Part shown: positions 18,677 to 26,612 of the stretch, in pieces
How the letters are laid out: every line of letters starts with the position of its first letter
How positions within the stretch are numbered: position 1 is the stretch's first letter
Assembly: GCF_036802725.1 (NCBI RefSeq)
Contig: NZ_DAIRVT010000005.1
Reading direction: 5' to 3' (one strand)
DNA length: 64,000 nucleotides
From: Methanomethylovorans sp937968035
GTDB lineage: Archaea; Halobacteriota; Methanosarcinia; Methanosarcinales; Methanosarcinaceae
Notes under the pieces: model-generated
Seen by the model: only the letters and a program-made list of their open reading frames with translations
What the model was told of the DNA's origin: nothing
Databases searched by the model: none
Position numbers and translations under genes: made by a program

Positions 18677-18721
18677 GCTGTTCATTGCTTATAATAATAG
18701 TTAGTATTACAGGGTAGTATT

Positions 18722-20914
18722 ATGGGAAGAAGAAAGAAAATGGTGGAGCGCGTCACTGCATTGATGGGCACACCTGAAAAGATACGCAACATTGGAATAG
18801 TTGCGCATATTGATCATGGTAAGACCACATTATCCGATAACCTGCTGGCCGGGGCCGGAATGATATCAAAGGAACTGGCTGGCAGGCAGCTCTTCATGGA
18901 CTCCGATGAGGAGGAACAGGCAAGGGGAATTACCATAGATGCATCCAACGTTTCGATGGTGCACGAATACGAGGGACAGGAATACCTTATCAACCTTATA
19001 GACACACCTGGCCACGTTGACTTTGGCGGTGACGTTACCCGTGCCATGCGTGCAGTAGACGGAGCTGTAGTGGTAATTGATGCAGTAGAGGGTACAATGC
19101 CACAGACAGAGACCGTGTTGAGGCAGGCCCTTAGAGAGCACGTAAAGCCTGTGTTGTTCATTAATAAAGTGGATCGCCTCATAAACGAACTGCAGGTGGA
19201 TTCTCAGGAAATGCAGGTAAGATTAGGGAAGCTTATAGACCATGTTAACAAGCTCATCAAAGGAATGAACGAAGAAAGATACAAGGCAGGCTGGAGAGTA
19301 GATGCTGCGGCCGGTACTGTAGCTTTCGGTTCAGCACTTTATAACTGGGCAATAAGCGTACCAATGATGAAAAAGACTGGGATCAGTTTCAATCAGGTAT
19401 ACGACTACTGTAAGAAAGAGGACATGAAAGCACTTGCTGAGAAATGTCCTTTGCATGAGGTCGTAAACGACATGGTGGTCAGGTTCCTGCCAAACCCCCT
19501 GCAGGCACAGAAGGGAAGAGTAGCAGCTATCTGGCATGGGGATAAAGAATCACCTATAGGGAAAGCCATGATGAGTGCTGATGCCTCTGCAGACCTTACA
19601 TTCATGGTCACTGACATATCTATGGACCCACATGCTGGAGAAGTAGCCACTGGGAGACTTTTTAGTGGAAGTCTTACCCGTGGAATGGAAGTATACGTAT
19701 CCGGTGCTGCCAAGAAGAACAGGATCCAGCAGGTAGGAATTTTCATGGGCCCCGAAAGGCTTGAAGTAGAAAAGATACCTGCAGGCAACATTGCTGCTGT
19801 AACAGGCCTTAGGGATGCAATAGTCGGATCCACAGTAACCACGCTGGAAAACATGACACCCTTTGAAAGCATAAAACATGGCAGTGAACCAGTGGTGACA
19901 GTTGCGGTCGAAGCAAAGCACATGAAAGATCTTCCCAAGCTTGTCGAAGTGCTGAGACAGGTGGCAAAAGAGGACCCAACACTCAGGATCACCCTTGATG
20001 AGGAAACCGGCGAGCACCTGATGGCCGGTATGGGTGAACTTCATCTGGAGGTCATTGCACACAGGATCGAGCGTGACAAAGGAGTAGAGATCACTACTAC
20101 ACCACCAATAGTTGTGTATCGTGAGACCATTCGTAACAAAGCTGGTCCAGTGGAAGGTAAATCCCCCAACAGACACAACAGGTTCTATGTGGAGATCGAA
20201 CCTCTGGAGCAAGAAGTGATCGAACTGATCCGTAATGGCGATATTTCCATGAATCTACCGGAACTGGAGCGTCGTGAGAAGCTCATGGCAGCTGGAATGA
20301 ACAAGGATGAGGCAAAAGGTATCGTAGACATATACGAGTCCAATATCTATATCGATATGACAAAAGGTATTCAGTATCTTAACGAAACTATGGAGCTTAT
20401 CCTTGAAGGATACCAGGAGGTAATGAAAGCCGGCCCGTTGTCAAGGGAACCATGTATGGGTATCAAGATCAAGCTAGTGGATGCAAAGCTGCACGAAGAC
20501 GCTGTCCACAGGGGACCTGCTCAGGTAATTCCTGCTTCAAGACAGGCCATACAGGCAGCTATGCTTATGGCTGGAGATACACTCCTTGAACCATATCAGA
20601 AAGTGTTTATTCAGGTACCACAGGACCAGATGGGTGGAGCCACGAAGGAGATCCAGGGTCGCCGTGGAATAATAATGGATATGCATACTGAAGGTGACAC
20701 TACAATTATTGAATCAAGGGCTCCCGTAGCTGCACTGTTCGGTTTTGCCGGTGATATAAGATCTGCAACCGAAGGCCGTGCAATGTGGAGCACAGAGTTC
20801 GCTGGCTTTGAAACACTGCCTACAAACCTGTTGGGTGAGGTAGTAGGAGCCATCAGGCAAAGAAAAGGTCTGAAGAAGGAGATCCCACAAGCATCCGATT
20901 ATCTCTCCATGTAA
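18722..20914 (+). CDS. fusA: Translation elongation factor EF-2
   Basis: 730-residue GTPase driving ribosomal translocation. GTP-binding motifs are complete: G1 AHIDHGKTT, G2 RGITIDAS, G3 DTPGHVDFGG, G4 NKVDRL. Domain IV contains DAVHRGPAQVIPASRQ, where the His of HRG is the residue that archaea and eukaryotes convert to diphthamide. Length is normal. The gene starts at ATG 18722 (MGRRKKMVERVTALM) and is followed by a hairpin at 20912-20951. Confidence 0.98.
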   Translation: MGRRKKMVERVTALMGTPEKIRNIGIVAHIDHGKTTLSDNLLAGAGMISKELAGRQLFMDSDEEEQARGITIDASNVSMVHEYEGQEYLINLIDTPGHVDFGGDVTRAMRAVDGAVVVIDAVEGTMPQTETVLRQALREHVKPVLFINKVDRLINELQVDSQEMQVRLGKLIDHVNKLIKGMNEERYKAGWRVDAAAGTVAFGSALYNWAISVPMMKKTGISFNQVYDYCKKEDMKALAEKCPLHEVVNDMVVRFLPNPLQAQKGRVAAIWHGDKESPIGKAMMSADASADLTFMVTDISMDPHAGEVATGRLFSGSLTRGMEVYVSGAAKKNRIQQVGIFMGPERLEVEKIPAGNIAAVTGLRDAIVGSTVTTLENMTPFESIKHGSEPVVTVAVEAKHMKDLPKLVEVLRQVAKEDPTLRITLDEETGEHLMAGMGELHLEVIAHRIERDKGVEITTTPPIVVYRETIRNKAGPVEGKSPNRHNRFYVEIEPLEQEVIELIRNGDISMNLPELERREKLMAAGMNKDEAKGIVDIYESNIYIDMTKGIQYLNETMELILEGYQEVMKAGPLSREPCMGIKIKLVDAKLHEDAVHRGPAQVIPASRQAIQAAMLMAGDTLLEPYQKVFIQVPQDQMGGATKEIQGRRGIIMDMHTEGDTTIIESRAPVAALFGFAGDIRSATEGRAMWSTEFAGFETLPTNLLGEVVGAIRQRKGLKKEIPQASDYLSM

Positions 20915-20955
20915 GCTGTGGAGAAGGCTTATGCCTTTATCCTACAGCTTTTCCT
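20912..20955 (+). terminator. Nested hairpin between EF-2 and EF-1A
   Basis: aagctgt and acagctt pair across an inner hairpin (aaggc-ttat-gcctt), followed by tttcc. It starts at the EF-2 stop codon, so it may end or attenuate the long polymerase/ribosomal transcript before the EF-1A promoter region (ggtttaaacg near 20962). Confidence 0.5.
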
Positions 20956-21029
20956 CGGAAAGGTTTAAACGTAGAAAAAACTATTAGGACAAATCATACT
21001 TAAGCAATATCAAATAGGAGACGATTTAA

Positions 21030-22298
21030 ATGGCTGAGAAACCACACATGAACTTAGCAGTCATCGGTCACATTGACCACGGCAAATCAACACTTGTCGG
21101 AAGATTGATGTTCGAAACCGGAGCAGTACCTGCTCACATGATAGAGAAATACAAGCAGGAAGCAAGAGAGAAAGGAAAAGAGTCCTTCGCATTTGCATGG
21201 GTTATGGACTCCCTTAAGGAAGAAAGGGAAAGAGGTATCACCATCGATATCGCCCACAGAAGGTTCGACACCGACAAATTCTATTTCACAGTCGTGGACT
21301 GTCCAGGACACCGTGACTTCGTCAAGAACATGATCACAGGCGCATCCCAGGCAGACGCTGCAATCCTTGTGGTCGCCGCACCCGATGGAGTCATGGCACA
21401 GACAAAAGAACACATATTCCTGTCCAGAACCCTTGGTATCAACCAGCTGATCATTGCCGTCAACAAGATGGACGCAGCAAAGTACAGCGAAGAAAGGTAC
21501 AAGGAAGTAAAGGAACAGGTTTCACAGTTGCTCGGCATGGTCGGTTTCAAGGCATCTGAGATCCCATTCATTCCAACCTCTGCATTTGAGGGTGACAATA
21601 TTAAGACATCCCCAAGTGCAAATACACCATGGTACAAGGGACCATCCATCCTTGATGCGCTTAACGCACTCAAGACTCCAGAAAAGCCGGACAAGCTTCC
21701 GCTCAGGATCCCCGTGCAGGATGCATACACCATCTCCGGTATCGGAACTGTGCCAGTAGGCAGAGTAGAGACCGGTATAATGAAGAAAGGTGACAAGGTA
21801 GTATTCATGCCAACTGGCGCAGGTGGAGAAGTAAAGTCCATTGAAATGCACCATGAGGAAATCCCTCAGGCTGGACCTGGTGACAACATTGGCTGGAACG
21901 TCAGAGGTGTAGGAAAGGCTGACGTGCGCAGAGGAGACGTATGCGGACACAGTGACAACCCACCAAGCGTTGCCGAAGAATTCAGTGCACAGATAGTGGT
22001 ACTCCAGCACCCATCTGCGATCACTGTCGGATATACACCAGTATTCCACTGCCACACCACACAGACCGCATGTACTCTTATGTCAATAGACAAGAAACTT
22101 GACCCCAAGACAGGACAGGCCAAGGAAGAGAACCCAACCTTTATAAAGGCTGGAGATGCGGCAATTGTAACCGTTAGGCCAACAAAGCCAATGTGTATCG
22201 AGCCTGTAAAATCCATTCCACAGCTTGGAAGGTTTGCCATCCGTGATATGGGAATGACCATTGCTGCCGGCATGTGCATGAGTGTCAAACAGAAATAA
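21030..22298 (+). CDS. tuf: Translation elongation factor EF-1A
   Basis: 422-residue GTPase that brings aminoacyl-tRNA to the ribosome. G motifs: G1 GHIDHGKS, G2 RGITIDIAHR, G3 DCPGHRDF, G4 NKMDAAKY. The archaeal/eukaryotic-type insertion GMVGFKASEIPFIPTSAFEG and the three-domain end (TIAAGMCMSVKQK) are complete. A ggagacg site lies before ATG 21030. S10 follows 33 bases later, the standard archaeal arrangement. Confidence 0.98.
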   Translation: MAEKPHMNLAVIGHIDHGKSTLVGRLMFETGAVPAHMIEKYKQEAREKGKESFAFAWVMDSLKEERERGITIDIAHRRFDTDKFYFTVVDCPGHRDFVKNMITGASQADAAILVVAAPDGVMAQTKEHIFLSRTLGINQLIIAVNKMDAAKYSEERYKEVKEQVSQLLGMVGFKASEIPFIPTSAFEGDNIKTSPSANTPWYKGPSILDALNALKTPEKPDKLPLRIPVQDAYTISGIGTVPVGRVETGIMKKGDKVVFMPTGAGGEVKSIEMHHEEIPQAGPGDNIGWNVRGVGKADVRRGDVCGHSDNPPSVAEEFSAQIVVLQHPSAITVGYTPVFHCHTTQTACTLMSIDKKLDPKTGQAKEENPTFIKAGDAAIVTVRPTKPMCIEPVKSIPQLGRFAIRDMGMTIAAGMCMSVKQK

Positions 22299-22331
22299 GG
22301 ACACTCTCCTTTTATCTTAGAGGAGAATAAT

Positions 22332-22643
22332 ATGGCACAGAAGGCAAGAATTAGATTATCAGGGATCAGTCCGGTAAATTTGGATGGAGTTTGCGATCAG
22401 GTAAAAGCGATCGCTGAGAGGACAGGAGTCAGCATCTCTGGACCAGTACCTCTTCCTACCAAGAAACTGGTAGTTCCTACTAGGAAAAGCCCCAGTGGCG
22501 AAGGAACCGCAACATGGGACCACTGGGAAATGAGAGTACATAAAAGGTTGATAGATATCGCTGCCGATGAAAGGGCATTGAGGCAACTCATGCGCATTCA
22601 GGTGCCGAAGGATATCAACATAGAGATCGTACTCCAGAACTAA
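22332..22643 (+). CDS. rps10: Ribosomal protein uS10
   Basis: 103-residue small-subunit protein. Signature segments: KARIRLSGISPVNLDGVC, GPVPLPTKKLVVPTRKSP, WEMRVHKRLIDIAADERAL and the C-terminal VPKDINIEIVLQN. A gaggagaataat site precedes the ATG. It ends the informational operon; a strong hairpin follows. Confidence 0.97.
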   Translation: MAQKARIRLSGISPVNLDGVCDQVKAIAERTGVSISGPVPLPTKKLVVPTRKSPSGEGTATWDHWEMRVHKRLIDIAADERALRQLMRIQVPKDINIEIVLQN

Positions 22644-22652
22644 AAACATAAA

Positions 22653-22695
22653 GTTACAGATCTGATCTGTAACCCTCTTCTTTTATTTTATTTCA
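22653..22695 (+). terminator. Terminator of the EF-1A/S10 operon
   Basis: gttacagatc and gatctgtaac form a perfect 10-bp palindrome (22653-22673, one unpaired centre base), followed by ccctcttcttttatttta. A stable stem and T-rich tail ten bases after the S10 stop make this a good transcription end. Confidence 0.7.
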
Positions 22696-22854
22696 TTAAG
22701 CCGCTAGTGTTGGCTCTGAAAGATTTTTGAGATAGAACTGCTGTTAAAAGTCTTTTTTGGAAAGTACTTCCATTTTCTTAAATACTACAAAGAAAAACTA
22801 TCAGTACCGTAACATATATCCAAAAAACGACTCATAGTGAAAATGGGAGTTAAT

Positions 22855-24045
22855 ATGAAAGAAAAGGTACTGATTTTGGGAGCAGGCTATGCCGGATCGG
22901 TTGTAGCCAATGTATTAGCCAGAGAGTTCAGGAATAAGATCGCCAGAGAGGAATTAGAAATAACTATCCTTGACAAAACCGATCTGAATATAAACCAGGG
23001 TGGTTTTACTTTTATTCCCTTTGAGCTCTATACACCAGAAGAGATCACAAGACCACGAAAGAAACTTATAAGCCCAAGGGTGAATACTTTTTTCGGAAAG
23101 GATGGTGAAGTGACAGCTGTAGACCTTAAGAATAAAGAGGTCACAGTCAAAAGTGATAAAAAATACACTTATGATCATCTTGTCATTGCAATGGGATGCA
23201 GAGCTGACATTAATGCGGTCCCGGGACTTGCAGATGATCTGAACACATTCTACACATCCATGGAGGATGCTTTCAAGGTAAGGGACTTGGTAAAGAACAT
23301 AAAAGGAGGAAAGGTTGTAGTTTCTGTAGCCTCCATGCCCGTGCCTTGCCCGGGTGCACCGGTGAAATTCACCTTTATGCTGGATAGCTATCTGCGTAAT
23401 GTCAAGAAGAACCGGGATGATGTACAGTTGACTCTTGTCTGGCCCATGGAGCCCATCGGACCACCGGAATTCAACAAGCTTGTTACAGGACAGTTCAAAC
23501 AAAAGAACGTTGAGGTCATAAGGAATTTCCCGCTGGCCAGTGTGGATGCAAACAAAAAGGAGCTGACATCAAAGAATGGAGCTACGATCAATTATGATCT
23601 TTTGATCACGGTCCCACCACACAAAGCTCCACAGGTGCTGATAGATTCCGGCCTTGCGGATGAAAAGGGATGGTTGTCCGCAGACAAAGTCACACTTCAA
23701 TACAGAGGACCTGCAGGCAACTATGACAATGTATATGTACTCGGAGATCTTGGTCCTGCCGATATCCTCAAAACAGGGATTGGTGCTCATTACCAGGCTA
23801 TAGCGGTGAGCCAGAACCTTATAAACGATATTTACGGGAATAAGATCAAAACTCCTTATAGAGGAGAAACAGGATGTCCCATTGTCACTGAACTGGAATC
23901 ACCTTCCACCCAGGGAAGAGGATACATCGCAACCTGGAAATATGGTGTGCCACCAGCTCCTTTCACAACCACAAAGATGGGCTGGTTCTTCTACCGCATG
24001 TACTATCACATACACTGGGACATCAGTGTAAAGGGAATGTTCTGA
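22855..24045 (+). CDS. Sulfide:quinone oxidoreductase-like flavoprotein
   Basis: A 396-residue FAD-dependent pyridine-nucleotide-disulfide-oxidoreductase-fold protein of the SQR/flavocytochrome-c group. It has the FAD loop LGAGYAGSVVANV, the second dinucleotide motif region VVVSVASMPVPCPGAP, and YVLGDLG near the C-terminal side. Cysteines in VPCPGAPVK and ETGCPIVTE match the positions of SQR redox cysteines. The C-terminus FFYRMYYHIHWDIS resembles membrane-anchoring SQR tails. Three in-frame starts exist (22837, 22843, 22855); the last has ggga-gg spacing (gggag at 22845). DUF1641 follows 12 bases later. In a methanogen the electron acceptor might be methanophenazine; that is inference. Confidence 0.8.
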   Translation: MKEKVLILGAGYAGSVVANVLAREFRNKIAREELEITILDKTDLNINQGGFTFIPFELYTPEEITRPRKKLISPRVNTFFGKDGEVTAVDLKNKEVTVKSDKKYTYDHLVIAMGCRADINAVPGLADDLNTFYTSMEDAFKVRDLVKNIKGGKVVVSVASMPVPCPGAPVKFTFMLDSYLRNVKKNRDDVQLTLVWPMEPIGPPEFNKLVTGQFKQKNVEVIRNFPLASVDANKKELTSKNGATINYDLLITVPPHKAPQVLIDSGLADEKGWLSADKVTLQYRGPAGNYDNVYVLGDLGPADILKTGIGAHYQAIAVSQNLINDIYGNKIKTPYRGETGCPIVTELESPSTQGRGYIATWKYGVPPAPFTTTKMGWFFYRMYYHIHWDISVKGMF

Positions 24046-24057
24046 GGAGAGAGGACT

Positions 24058-24426
24058 ATGACAGCTGAAAACAATACAGACAAAATATCAGGAATTGAAA
24101 TAACACCAACTGATGTTGAAGCAATTCTTGATCTTGTGAGAACAGCAGGTATAGTGCAGAACTATATAAACGATGAGACAGCCCGTGGTATTGCACGACT
24201 GATGTCAACAGTTCTAAAGATAACTAATACCATCATGAGTACGGACCTGGTTGATGTGATGGAAAGAGGTCTTCAGGACCCAGCGCTTGATAAAGCCCTC
24301 CTTCAGCCGCCAAAGATCGGTATTGGAGGCTTGCTGAAGCAGACACAGGATGAAGACTTCCAGAAAGGCATGGGCATTATGATAGAACTGATCAAGGCCC
24401 TGGGAAGGGCAACAAAAGATGGTTAA
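24058..24426 (+). CDS. DUF1641 protein
   Basis: 122-residue, mostly helical protein. The pattern ILDLVRTAGIVQNYINDET, LVDVMERGLQDPALDKALL and the glycine-rich GIGGLLKQTQDEDFQKGMG followed by IELIKALGRA match DUF1641. Members of this family are repeatedly found beside sulfide:quinone oxidoreductases and formate dehydrogenases, and here the gene follows the SQR-like gene by 12 bases with gaggagagagg before the ATG. Its biochemical role is unknown; a subunit or membrane-recruitment factor for the flavoprotein is a reasonable guess. Confidence 0.75.
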   Translation: MTAENNTDKISGIEITPTDVEAILDLVRTAGIVQNYINDETARGIARLMSTVLKITNTIMSTDLVDVMERGLQDPALDKALLQPPKIGIGGLLKQTQDEDFQKGMGIMIELIKALGRATKDG

Positions 24427-24459
24427 GAAGAAGCTCCTTTTGAGGAGCATCTTCTTTTT
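24427..24459. terminator. Bidirectional terminator between DUF1641 and the CDGSH gene
   Basis: gaaga-a-gctcc pairs with ggagc-a-tcttc around a six-base loop (10 pairs with one A/A mismatch), followed on the + strand by tttttc. It lies exactly between two convergent genes. Confidence 0.65.
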
Positions 24460-24460
24460 C

Positions 24461-24682
24461 TCAGGTTTTATCATCTTCAAAATCAATAGAGTTGTGAGTG
24501 CCGTCACAGAAAGGTTTATTGGCGGACCCTCCGCACCTGCACAAAGCCATTACAGGTTGAGTTGACAAAGAAGCACCTTGTGAACTGATCAAGTGATCAA
24601 CATTCTTTACAATATAAGGACCATTTTTTGTGATCTCTATAGAGGGTTTTTTATGAGAAATCGTCTTTTCTGCATGTGTCAT
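24461..24682 (-). CDS. CDGSH-type iron-sulfur protein
   Basis: A 73-residue protein with one CDGSH [2Fe-2S] motif: CRCGGSANKPFCDGTH, giving the three-Cys one-His ligand set of mitoNEET-like proteins. These are small cytoplasmic cluster carriers or redox switches. ATG 24682 is preferred over the TTG at 24694 because ggggat stands at the right distance. It faces the SQR/DUF1641 pair across a shared terminator, so any link is positional only. Confidence 0.85.
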   Translation of the reverse strand: MTHAEKTISHKKPSIEITKNGPYIVKNVDHLISSQGASLSTQPVMALCRCGGSANKPFCDGTHNSIDFEDDKT

Positions 24683-24694
24683 GATAATCCCCAA

Positions 24695-25153
24695 CTTCTA
24701 CTAATATTCATAAGTTAATATTGTTTTTGATTCAGCTTGAGTAGAAACACGTAATTATCTCCGTCTGAACTGGTAAACAAAGTAAAAATTAGAACAAATA
24801 TTTAATATTATATATAAAGTATGCCTAATTATTTTTGTAACTGTGGTCTTTATGTCAATTGAAAAAAACCGTGGAAAAAGTAAGTTGCAAATAGATTAAA
24901 ATAATAAAAAGTTGTTCAATGAACTCATCTGCTAGAATTAGCCGGAAAATTTATCATAATATATGCACACGGGGAAAAAATAGATAGATGATATGCTAAA
25001 AACTAGATTCTTTTGTTCCGGGAACATATGAGCCGTAAAATAAAATTGAAGCTCTGCACTGAGCTTTTTGCCGTGCTGTGGCCTTCAATTTACCTATCCT
25101 GAATGTGAGTCTGCAATTAAGTCTGTCCCTGTGTTATTAAATCAAGAGGTAAA
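24695..25153 (+). other. 459-bp AT-rich intergenic region with helicase leader
   Basis: No open frame of note. It holds the outward promoter of the CDGSH gene on one side and that of the DEAD-box helicase on the other. AT blocks aatattatatataaag (about 24803-24818) and tcataatatatgc (about 24954) could be TATA boxes; either would give the helicase a leader well over 100 bases. The last part, 25043-25091, can fold (separate entry). Confidence 0.5.
25043..25091 (+). promoter_or_regulatory. Structured 5' leader of the DEAD-box helicase gene
   Basis: aaattgaag (25043-25051) and cttcaattt (25083-25091) form a perfect 9-bp closing stem. Inside lie a hairpin agctc-tgcact-gagct (25050-25065) directly followed by a T-run, and a small stem gcc/ggc (25070-25082). 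The hairpin plus T-run looks like an attenuator and overlaps the closing stem by one or two bases, so two exclusive folds are possible. It lies 62 bases upstream of the helicase ATG. Confidence 0.5.
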
Positions 25154-26422
25154 ATGTCATTTGAAAACCTAAAGATCAAAAAACCACTTCAAAGAGCTCT
25201 CGAAAATGAAGGATACACTACCCCTACCCCGATACAGGCACAGGCTATACCCCACTTGTTGGATAACAGGGATCTGATAGGCATTGCACAGACCGGTACA
25301 GGCAAGACCGCCGCATTCGTATTGCCGATCCTTCAAAAACTTTCTGAGATGAACAGACCTGCTAAGCCTGGAATGCCAAGAGTACTTGTACTTGCGCCTA
25401 CAAGAGAGCTTGCAGCGCAGATAGGGGAGAGCTTTGCCACTTATGGGCAGTTCATAAGGTTCCGGCACACTGTTGTATTTGGTGGTGTCGGGCAGGGACC
25501 TCAGGTAAAGGCCTTATCGCATGGTGTCGATGTCCTGATAGCCACCCCAGGGAGATTGCTTGACCTCCTTGACCAGGGATATGTAAAACTAAATGCTGTT
25601 GAGTTCTTTGTGCTTGACGAAGCCGACAGGATGCTTGACATGGGCTTTATCAAAGATGTGTACCGGATAGTGTCCTTACTTCCTGTAAAAAGGCAATCTC
25701 TTTTCTTTTCTGCTACCATGTCCCCACAGATAGCAGAACTTGCGCGCAAGCTTCTTACCAGCCCTGTCCATGTGGAAGTCACTCCACAGGCAACGACTGT
25801 GGAAAAAATAGACCAGTTCGTCTTTTTTGTGGACCAGGAAAATAAGGATAACCTCTTGCTCGGCCTTCTGCAGCATAACCATTTAACATCGGTCTTGGTG
25901 TTCACCCGCACAAAACATCGTGCAAACAAAGTAGCTTTGATGCTTAATAAGAACAATATCGAAGCAGATGCCATCCATGGGAATAAATCGCAAAACCAGC
26001 GCACTAAAGCTATGGATGACTTCAGGTCCGGAAATGTGAGGGTACTTGTTGCAACCGATATTGCTGCGCGTGGAATTGACATTGAGGATATATCTCACGT
26101 TATAAACTATGACCTTCCTAACGAACCAGAGAATTATGTGCACCGCATCGGACGTACGGCAAGAGCAGGATCAGACGGAGTCGCATATTCATTCTGTGCT
26201 GCCGATGAACGTGATTATCTCCGTAGTATCGAAAAACTCACATGCCAGGAAATAGAAATTGCAGAACACCATTATCATTCGGAAAAGGCAAAAAATGCCA
26301 CTGGTGACGCAGCTAAACCTGCACCAAGAAAACAGCATGGACCTGGACAGAGAGCCAGACCACAGAAACAGAACAGGCAGCGTCCAGTATCAAGGAACCC
26401 GCGTCCTGCAAAAGGCCGCTGA
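25154..26422 (+). CDS. deaD: DEAD-box ATP-dependent RNA helicase
   Basis: 422-residue DEAD-box helicase that unwinds RNA duplexes. Motifs in order: Q motif region GYTTPTPIQAQAIP, I AQTGTGKT, Ia PTRELAAQ, Ib TPGRLLD, II DEAD, III SAT, IV VLVFTRTKHRAN, V ATDIAARGID, VI HRIGRTAR. A basic tail of about 50 residues rich in Pro, Arg, Lys and Gln (from about residue 375) follows, typical of RNA-chaperone helicases in cold-adapted methanogens. tcaagaggtaa precedes ATG 25154. A structured leader upstream suggests post-transcriptional, perhaps temperature-dependent, control. Confidence 0.95.
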   Translation: MSFENLKIKKPLQRALENEGYTTPTPIQAQAIPHLLDNRDLIGIAQTGTGKTAAFVLPILQKLSEMNRPAKPGMPRVLVLAPTRELAAQIGESFATYGQFIRFRHTVVFGGVGQGPQVKALSHGVDVLIATPGRLLDLLDQGYVKLNAVEFFVLDEADRMLDMGFIKDVYRIVSLLPVKRQSLFFSATMSPQIAELARKLLTSPVHVEVTPQATTVEKIDQFVFFVDQENKDNLLLGLLQHNHLTSVLVFTRTKHRANKVALMLNKNNIEADAIHGNKSQNQRTKAMDDFRSGNVRVLVATDIAARGIDIEDISHVINYDLPNEPENYVHRIGRTARAGSDGVAYSFCAADERDYLRSIEKLTCQEIEIAEHHYHSEKAKNATGDAAKPAPRKQHGPGQRARPQKQNRQRPVSRNPRPAKGR

Positions 26423-26461
26423 CCATCTGAAAATAACATCAACAGCACATTTATCAGTGAT

Positions 26462-26485
26462 GAATACCTTATCGGTATTCACTCT
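26462..26485 (+). terminator. Hairpin after the helicase gene
   Basis: gaatacc and ggtattc pair (26462-26480) around the loop ttatc, eight bases before tRNA-Arg. It may end the helicase mRNA or act as a processing element; no strong T-run follows. Confidence 0.45.
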
Positions 26486-26487
26486 CT

Positions 26488-26559
26488 GGACCTGTAGTGT
26501 AGCGGATATCACTTAAGCCTCCGGAGCTTAGAACCCGGGTTCGAGTCCCGGCAGGTCCG
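26488..26559 (+). tRNA. tRNA-Arg (CCG)
   Basis: Cloverleaf with acceptor ggacctg/caggtcc, anticodon stem taagc/gctta and loop ctccgga, T-arm cccgggttcgagtcccgg, discriminator G at 26559. Anticodon CCG at 26521-26523. No intron; CCA is not encoded (next bases are cta). Confidence 0.95.
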
Positions 26560-26612
26560 CTAAAGAGTCACTTTTTCAGGAATACACTAAATACCATTTT
26601 TGGAATAAATCC

